Assembly (NCBI GenBank): GCA_031404455.1
Contig: JANNHP010000334.1
Coordinates: forward strand, 1 to 8,941
Reading direction: 5' to 3'
Origin: JANNHP01 sp031404455
Lineage (GTDB): Bacteria; Planctomycetota; JAJSAM01; JAJVHW01
DNA length: 8,941 bases
The first letter of the stretch is position 1; the number at the start of each line of letters is the position of its first letter. This document shows positions 5,610 through 8,941 of this stretch, piece by piece. The translations under genes were made by a program, and so were the position numbers. The notes below the pieces were generated by a model. It did no database searches and was not told the DNA's origin. It saw nothing but the letters and a program-made list of their open reading frames with translations.

Positions 5610-7534
5610 TACTCGCCCGACCTGCTCGATCCCGAGCCGAGGAGGTCGAACTCGAGCGACTCCGTCGTCAGGTCCTGCCCGCTGAGCGCGCGGTACATGT
5701 CGCTGGTGCGCATGAGGAAGAAGTGGGTCGCGAACCGGTTCGGAGCGAGTTGCCTCCAGTCCGGGTAGCGCTCCACGAAGCGCTGCATCGCCTCCTCGCC
5801 TCCGCGCCGGGCCTCCATGAACGCCCGGCGTTTCTCGGTGAACATCGCGATCTGCTCGCGGTTGCGCGCATCGACGAAGCCCGGGTCGCGCGGCGTCAGG
5901 AGGATCACGACGGCGGTGTTCGTCTCCGCGGTCGTCTCCTGGGAGAAGAGGTACTTGATCAGCGGGATCGAGCTGAGGATCGGCACGCCGGACTGACCGG
6001 TACGGCTCTCGCGCTGGCTGAGTCCGGAGAGGATGAGCGTCTGGCCCACGCCGAGGACGGCCTCGCTCGAGATCTGGACCTTGTCGAAGATCGTCGAGCC
6101 CGAGCTGTCCGTCGAGGCGATCAGGGAGAGGATGCTCGAGCGGCCGGCCTCGACCTTCATGTGGACCTGCGGGCGCCCGTCGCCCGTCGGTTCGCGCAGC
6201 AGCGTCGGCGTGACGGTGAGCGTCGTGCCGAAGGGATACGGCTTGATGTCGCCGCTGATGTTCCCCGACACCTTGAAGACGTACTCGCCGCCTGCCATGA
6301 ACTTCGCGGGCGTGCCGGAGAGCGTCGTGAGGTGCGGGCGCGCGAGGACCGCCACGCGGTCCTGTGCCGCGTTGGCGATGTTCACGTCGTAGTCCACCGA
6401 CGCCGTGAACATCCATCCCTGCTGCCAGTCGCCGCCCACGACCCCGGTGGACCCCGGTGCGGAGAAGCCCGTCCCGTCCCGCTCGTGGTCGGTGGCGAAG
6501 TACGAGAACGTCGTGTTGACGAGGCGCAGGAAGTTGAAGCCGACGCTGCTCGTGTCGAGCTCGATCACGACGAAGATCGTGGCGTCCACCTCGACCATGT
6601 GCCGCGGGTCGCCCGAGTCGTCGCTCGTCAGGTCGAGGACTCCGGGATTGGCGGCGAGGACCCGGCCGAGGAGTTCCTGCTCCTTCACGCCGGTCGTCCA
6701 TCCGGTGACGGCGACGGCGTCGCCGTGCCGCTCGACCTTCACGAAGGGGAGCTGCCGCAGGAGCGCCCGAAGCGTCTCGACCCAGCGATCGAGGTCCGTC
6801 GGCGTCTCGTCCGCGGAATCATCTCCGCCCGGCGCGGGCGGCTTCGCGCGCGCCGCGTCGCGATCGGCCGCCGGGAACGGATCCTCCGCCGGCCCGGCCG
6901 CCGCGAGACGCTCGCGGTACGCGGCGGCCTCCTCGCTGATCCCGGCCGCGTCCGCGATCGCCGCGAGGCTTCGCAGCGCGATCGCGTTCGACGGATCGTG
7001 TCGCAGAGTCTCTTCGTACGCCGCGTAGGAGTACTCGGGAAGCCCGGCGAGGAAGTACGCCTTCGCGAGGTTGTTGTAGGTCCGGGGATCGCCGGGGCGG
7101 ATGGTCGCCGCGGTCTCGAGGAGGCTCGCTGCCGGCACGGCCTCTCCGCGCATGAGGAGGAGCGTCCCCGCGTTGTAGGCCGAGCTTGCGTCGGCGGGAT
7201 CGATCGCCATCGCTCTCTGGAAGCCCACGAAGGACTGCTCGCGCTCGCCGCGCTTCGCGAGGAGACAGGCGAGTAGGCGGTGCGCCTCGGCGTCGAGCGG
7301 GTCGGCCTGGATCGCGAGCTTCAGCTCGACGTCGGCGCGGTCGTCGTCGCCGCGCACGAGCGAGGCCCGCGCTCTCGACGTGCGCGACTCCGGCTCCGGC
7401 GTCCCGTAACTCGAGCACGCGGCGAGGAACGTGACGAGGACCGGCAGGACGACGCGCCGGGCCCTGGCTGCCGGCGAAGCCGCGGTCGCGTCTCCGCTCA
7501 GGCGATGGACGGCACCGATGTCGGCGTGGCGCAT
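5609..7534 (-). CDS. TPR-secretin fusion lipoprotein (Tad/Flp CpaC/RcpA-like)
   Basis: The product is 641 residues. A basic N-terminus, the hydrophobic VVLPVLVTFLAAC and a good lipobox (LAAC, Cys40) predict an outer-membrane lipoprotein. Residues about 52-212 are four to five TPR repeats (DADAEAH-like turns, ADASSAYNAGTLLLMRG, RTYNNLAKAYFLAGLPEYS, SNAIALRSLAAIADAAG), resembling TadD. An acidic/Pro linker (213-247) follows. Residues 263-302 are a BON/secretin-N-like module (VKVERHGDAVAVTGWT), and 313-340 a VEVDATIFVV strand. Residues 393-548 are the secretin core: VAVLARPHLTTLSGTPAKF, GGEYVFKV, then GVPILSSIPLIKYLF and AVVILLTPRDP. This core forms an outer-membrane ring in type II/IV/Tad systems. 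A 90-residue C-terminal tail is unexplained. The ATG at 7534 places the signal correctly, although no clear Shine-Dalgarno precedes it; the ATG at 7585 would make the leader too long. No ATPase or prepilin gene is in the window. Confidence 0.87.
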   Translation of the reverse strand: MRHADIGAVHRLSGDATAASPAARARRVVLPVLVTFLAACSSYGTPEPESRTSRARASLVRGDDDRADVELKLAIQADPLDAEAHRLLACLLAKRGEREQSFVGFQRAMAIDPADASSAYNAGTLLLMRGEAVPAASLLETAATIRPGDPRTYNNLAKAYFLAGLPEYSYAAYEETLRHDPSNAIALRSLAAIADAAGISEEAAAYRERLAAAGPAEDPFPAADRDAARAKPPAPGGDDSADETPTDLDRWVETLRALLRQLPFVKVERHGDAVAVTGWTTGVKEQELLGRVLAANPGVLDLTSDDSGDPRHMVEVDATIFVVIELDTSSVGFNFLRLVNTTFSYFATDHERDGTGFSAPGSTGVVGGDWQQGWMFTASVDYDVNIANAAQDRVAVLARPHLTTLSGTPAKFMAGGEYVFKVSGNISGDIKPYPFGTTLTVTPTLLREPTGDGRPQVHMKVEAGRSSILSLIASTDSSGSTIFDKVQISSEAVLGVGQTLILSGLSQRESRTGQSGVPILSSIPLIKYLFSQETTAETNTAVVILLTPRDPGFVDARNREQIAMFTEKRRAFMEARRGGEEAMQRFVERYPDWRQLAPNRFATHFFLMRTSDMYRALSGQDLTTESLEFDLLGSGSSRSGE

Positions 7535-7551
7535 GGCGGGAGTCTCGCGCC

Positions 7552-7586
7552 GATGCGACGCGACCGACAGGGACTTTGGTCGCATC
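7552..7586. promoter_or_regulatory. Inverted repeat in the leader of the secretin gene
   Basis: GATGCGAC (7552-7559) and GTCGCATC (7579-7586) are perfect reverse complements with a 19-bp spacer, 18-52 nt upstream of the secretin ATG. A nested GCGACC/GGTCGC pairing is an alternative fold. It could be an operator or an mRNA leader structure in the 110-bp gap after the cyclase-like gene. Confidence 0.3.
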
Positions 7587-7644
7587 CGGCGAGGGCACCG
7601 GGAGATCGCGACGAACTCACGAGCGCCGGCCGCCTCCGAAAGGC

Positions 7645-8388
7645 TCAGACTTCGGCGCGTTCCCGGAACGTCACCGAGTAGAGCGCCAGGTTGTCGCTCA
7701 GCCCTCGCGTGCGGCTGTGCTTCCCCTTCGGCGAGAACACCTCCAGCGGCTCGTCCGAGTGGCCGAAGTCCGGGTGCTGCATCTGCGCGCCGTGCTGGAT
7801 CATCGGCGCTCCGATGCGGCTGTTCACGTAGTCGGCGACCGCGCGGAACTGCGGCGACTGCCGATCCGCGAACATCGTCGTCACCGGCACGGTGACGGCC
7901 TCGTTGCGTGCGTAGTGCTTCGGATCGACGATGTCGTAGAGGTCGTAGTCGCCGTGGATGTACTTCGCGCAACCGCGCTTCCCGCAGCGGCCCGGACACG
8001 ATGGCGCGTGGACCATCAGGCATCCGTGACGAGTTCGTCCGGGACGGTGGTCGACCTCGTACGGGATTCCGCCGCCGCGGGGTGCCTTGATCAGGGCGCC
8101 CGCCGGCCGGCGCAGCCACGACGCCGCGAGTTGGCGCCAGCAGTACTGGGCATCGGGAGTCCGGCGCGCCGAGAAGGCTTCCGGACGGACGAACGGATTC
8201 ACCACGAGGCCGGCGAGCGGATGATGCGCCATGTCGGCGGTCTTGGCCTTGCACGTGACCGGCTTCGGGACGCAGTCCTCCTGGCCCACCCAGCGTTCGA
8301 GGGTCTTGGCGTTGGTCTCGCGGACCAGGATCCACAGCCGCAGGTTGTGAGCGGCCGCCCGGAACACAGCAACGTCCCTCGCTCGCAT
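7645..8388 (-). CDS. ExoY/edema-factor-like class II nucleotidyl cyclase homologue
   Basis: The product is 247 residues. Conserved points match class II (toxin) adenylate/guanylate cyclases (edema factor, CyaA, ExoY) in order and spacing. VRETN (22-26) fits the Arg-x-x-Asn strand holding the phosphate-binding Arg. KPVTCKAKTAD (42-52) matches ExoY KGFSVKGKSSN, including the two Lys seven residues apart and the ExoY-style Lys in place of the toxin His. LAGLVVNP (58-65) matches AGYIPVNP. GDYDLYDI (146-153) is the metal-binding DxD loop (ADYDLF). IQHGAQMQHP (197-206) matches VQHGTEQNNP, followed by LEVFSPKG (216-222). Differences are Thr to Ala201 and Asn to His205. The domain is compact, and no calmodulin-binding helical region can fit. 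Residues 121-140 add a Cys/His cluster. There is no signal peptide. A stop codon (TAG) lies three codons upstream in frame, so the ATG at 8388 is the first possible start. Activity is unproven. Confidence 0.68.
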   Translation of the reverse strand: MRARDVAVFRAAAHNLRLWILVRETNAKTLERWVGQEDCVPKPVTCKAKTADMAHHPLAGLVVNPFVRPEAFSARRTPDAQYCWRQLAASWLRRPAGALIKAPRGGGIPYEVDHRPGRTRHGCLMVHAPSCPGRCGKRGCAKYIHGDYDLYDIVDPKHYARNEAVTVPVTTMFADRQSPQFRAVADYVNSRIGAPMIQHGAQMQHPDFGHSDEPLEVFSPKGKHSRTRGLSDNLALYSVTFRERAEV

Positions 8389-8394
8389 CGCTGA

Positions 8395-8403
8395 ACTCTA
8401 GCA
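8395..8403 (-). promoter_or_regulatory. Candidate extended -10 of the cyclase-like gene
   Basis: TGCTAGAGT on the minus strand fits TGnTAnAnT and ends 6 nt before the ATG at 8388, so a transcript would begin at or next to the start codon (leaderless). A TTCCCG 17 bp upstream is a poor -35 and lies inside the 13-bp motif. No Shine-Dalgarno is present, in keeping with leaderless initiation. Confidence 0.3.
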
Positions 8404-8411
8404 GCGACATC

Positions 8412-8498
8412 CGGTGCCGGGAACGAGCCGTCGTCCGAGCGGGTGCCCAGTCGCAGCGCCGCGAGCGCCGACGGGCCGACGGCACGTTTCCGGCACCG
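8412..8498. promoter_or_regulatory. Mirrored 13-bp motifs in the divergent promoter region
   Basis: Motif GTTYCCGGCACCG occurs on the minus strand at 8424-8412 and on the plus strand at 8486-8498, identical at 12 of 13 positions. Each copy points toward its own gene. The copies end 23 nt before the cyclase-like ATG (8388) and 19 nt before the GTG at 8518. The matching placement suggests a shared activator, repressor or alternative sigma-factor element for the two genes. Confidence 0.5.
8467..8482. repeat. Tandem 8-bp direct repeat GCCGACGG x2
   Basis: Two exact adjacent copies (8467-8474 and 8475-8482) lie just upstream of the right 13-bp motif in the divergent promoter region. They could be paired half-sites for a regulator; chance in GC-rich DNA is also possible. 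Confidence 0.35.
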
Positions 8499-8517
8499 CC
8501 TGTTGTATGTTGCGGAC

Positions 8518-8941
8518 GTGACCGAACCGTTCTTCGAGAACGCCGCCGTCGCGAGGGACCGGTACGTCGCCTTCTTCCGGCGCGTCATCGACCAGTCGAT
8601 GGCAGTCGAACCCACGATCGCGGTCGAGATCCTGGTCCAGCCGAACGGCCGGGCGTCGCCGCCGCCGTTCTGCCTCATCCGGGTCGACGTGCTGCTCGGC
8701 GGCGCCTCCGCACCGCGCATCCAGCGCGTCGCCGACGAGATCGGCGAGGAGCTGCCGCGTCGCCACCGTCTCTCGTCCGGGCTGGAAGTGCACCAGACCG
8801 GATTCTCGTGGGAGGCACTGCGGATCGTGTTCTCGGCCGAGGGATTCCAGATCGACTTCCTGAGAGCGTGGCTCCAGCTCTGGCTCGACCCCGGCGAGGT
8901 CCGAAGGCCCGACTCGTCGGGCCTCTGCGGCGTCGTGCACG
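8518..8941 (+). CDS. Unrecognised protein, 3' partial
   Basis: From the GTG at 8518 an uninterrupted frame runs off the right edge, giving 141 residues beginning MTEPFFENAAVARDRYVAFF. Unlike the antisense frames, its composition is that of a real globular protein: balanced hydrophobic strands (TIAVEILVQPNG, FCLIRVDVLLGG), amphipathic helices (RIQRVADEIGEEL, FLRAWLQLWL) and few Arg runs. There is no signal peptide or membrane segment, and I do not recognise the family. An in-frame TTG at 8503 is an alternative start. A weak TATGTT (8506-8511) 6 nt before the GTG could be a -10 for a leaderless transcript. The gene diverges from the cyclase homologue and shares its upstream motif, so a role linked to it is conceivable but unproven. 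Confidence 0.6.
   Translation, partial: MTEPFFENAAVARDRYVAFFRRVIDQSMAVEPTIAVEILVQPNGRASPPPFCLIRVDVLLGGASAPRIQRVADEIGEELPRRHRLSSGLEVHQTGFSWEALRIVFSAEGFQIDFLRAWLQLWLDPGEVRRPDSSGLCGVVH

Noticed and set aside
5604..6701. Upstream extension of the methyltransferase frame into the secretin gene
   Set aside because: The frame is open but the extra 366 codons are Arg/His/Gly-rich and unlike any protein. Methyltransferase similarity begins after the GTG at 5603.
5723..7276. Long open plus-strand frame antisense to the secretin gene
   Set aside because: Charged low-complexity translation without motifs; the opposite strand holds clear TPR and secretin domains.
7535..8485. Upstream extension of the secretin frame to 8485
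   Set aside because: It would add 317 residues that overlap the cyclase homologue in another phase and would place the lipoprotein signal in mid-protein.
8398..8940. Minus-strand frame of 180 codons at the right end
   Set aside because: Composition is that of an antisense shadow (Arg/Asp/Glu runs). The plus-strand frame from 8518 has the better protein composition.
1..8941. CRISPR array, tRNA, rRNA, insertion sequence, integrase
   Set aside because: Both strands were read for regularly spaced repeats, cloverleaf sequences, transposase motifs and long direct or inverted repeats; none was found beyond the short dyads listed.

Overview
The window is very GC-rich and gene-dense. It suggests a bacterium of the Planctomycetota or a neighbouring lineage. 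The hints are a DUF11/OmcB-like repeat protein opening with a Trp-Asn-rich then LPTGD segment, a parallel beta-helix protein fused to HEAT-like repeats, and a divergent EF-P. This placement is inference: there is no rRNA or core marker gene here to confirm it.

Layout, left to right. At 2-1924 (+) is the 3' part of a beta-helix/HEAT-like repeat protein that runs off the left edge. It meets elongation factor P (1921-2469, -) tail to tail, and the two stop codons share one CTAG. A 313-bp gap without a credible gene follows. Next is a four-repeat DUF11 probable lipoprotein (2783-4399, -), then a 538-bp non-coding gap with hairpins and an imperfect inverted repeat. After that come a small permuted SAM-dependent methyltransferase (4938-5603, -) and, 5 nt upstream of it, a lipoprotein that fuses TPR repeats to a CpaC/RcpA-type secretin (5609-7534, -). 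A 110-bp leader separates the secretin from a compact ExoY/edema-factor-like nucleotidyl cyclase homologue (7645-8388, -). A 129-bp divergent promoter region leads to an unrecognised gene on the + strand (8518 to the right edge), which is cut by the window.

How the genes may work together. The secretin and methyltransferase are probably co-transcribed and translationally coupled. The secretin looks like the outer-membrane channel of a Tad-type pilus or secretion machine, with a TadD-like TPR module built into the same chain. The cyclase homologue lies just upstream on the same strand. Its conserved positions follow the class II (toxin) adenylate cyclase active site: K-x4-K-x-K, DYD and a C-terminal QHG. 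It has no visible signal peptide and no room for a calmodulin-binding helical domain. The cyclase gene and its divergent neighbour each carry the same 13-bp motif (GTTYCCGGCACCG) upstream of the start, in mirrored orientation at 23 and 19 nt from the start codons. This suggests the two genes are co-regulated. Whether they form an effector/partner module, and whether the nearby secretin exports anything, cannot be decided from the sequence.

EF-P, the DUF11 protein and the beta-helix protein look like ordinary chromosomal genes. The odd point there is the EF-P tip loop (KSDRRSK), which lacks the usual PGKG lysine and resembles the arginine-type loop.
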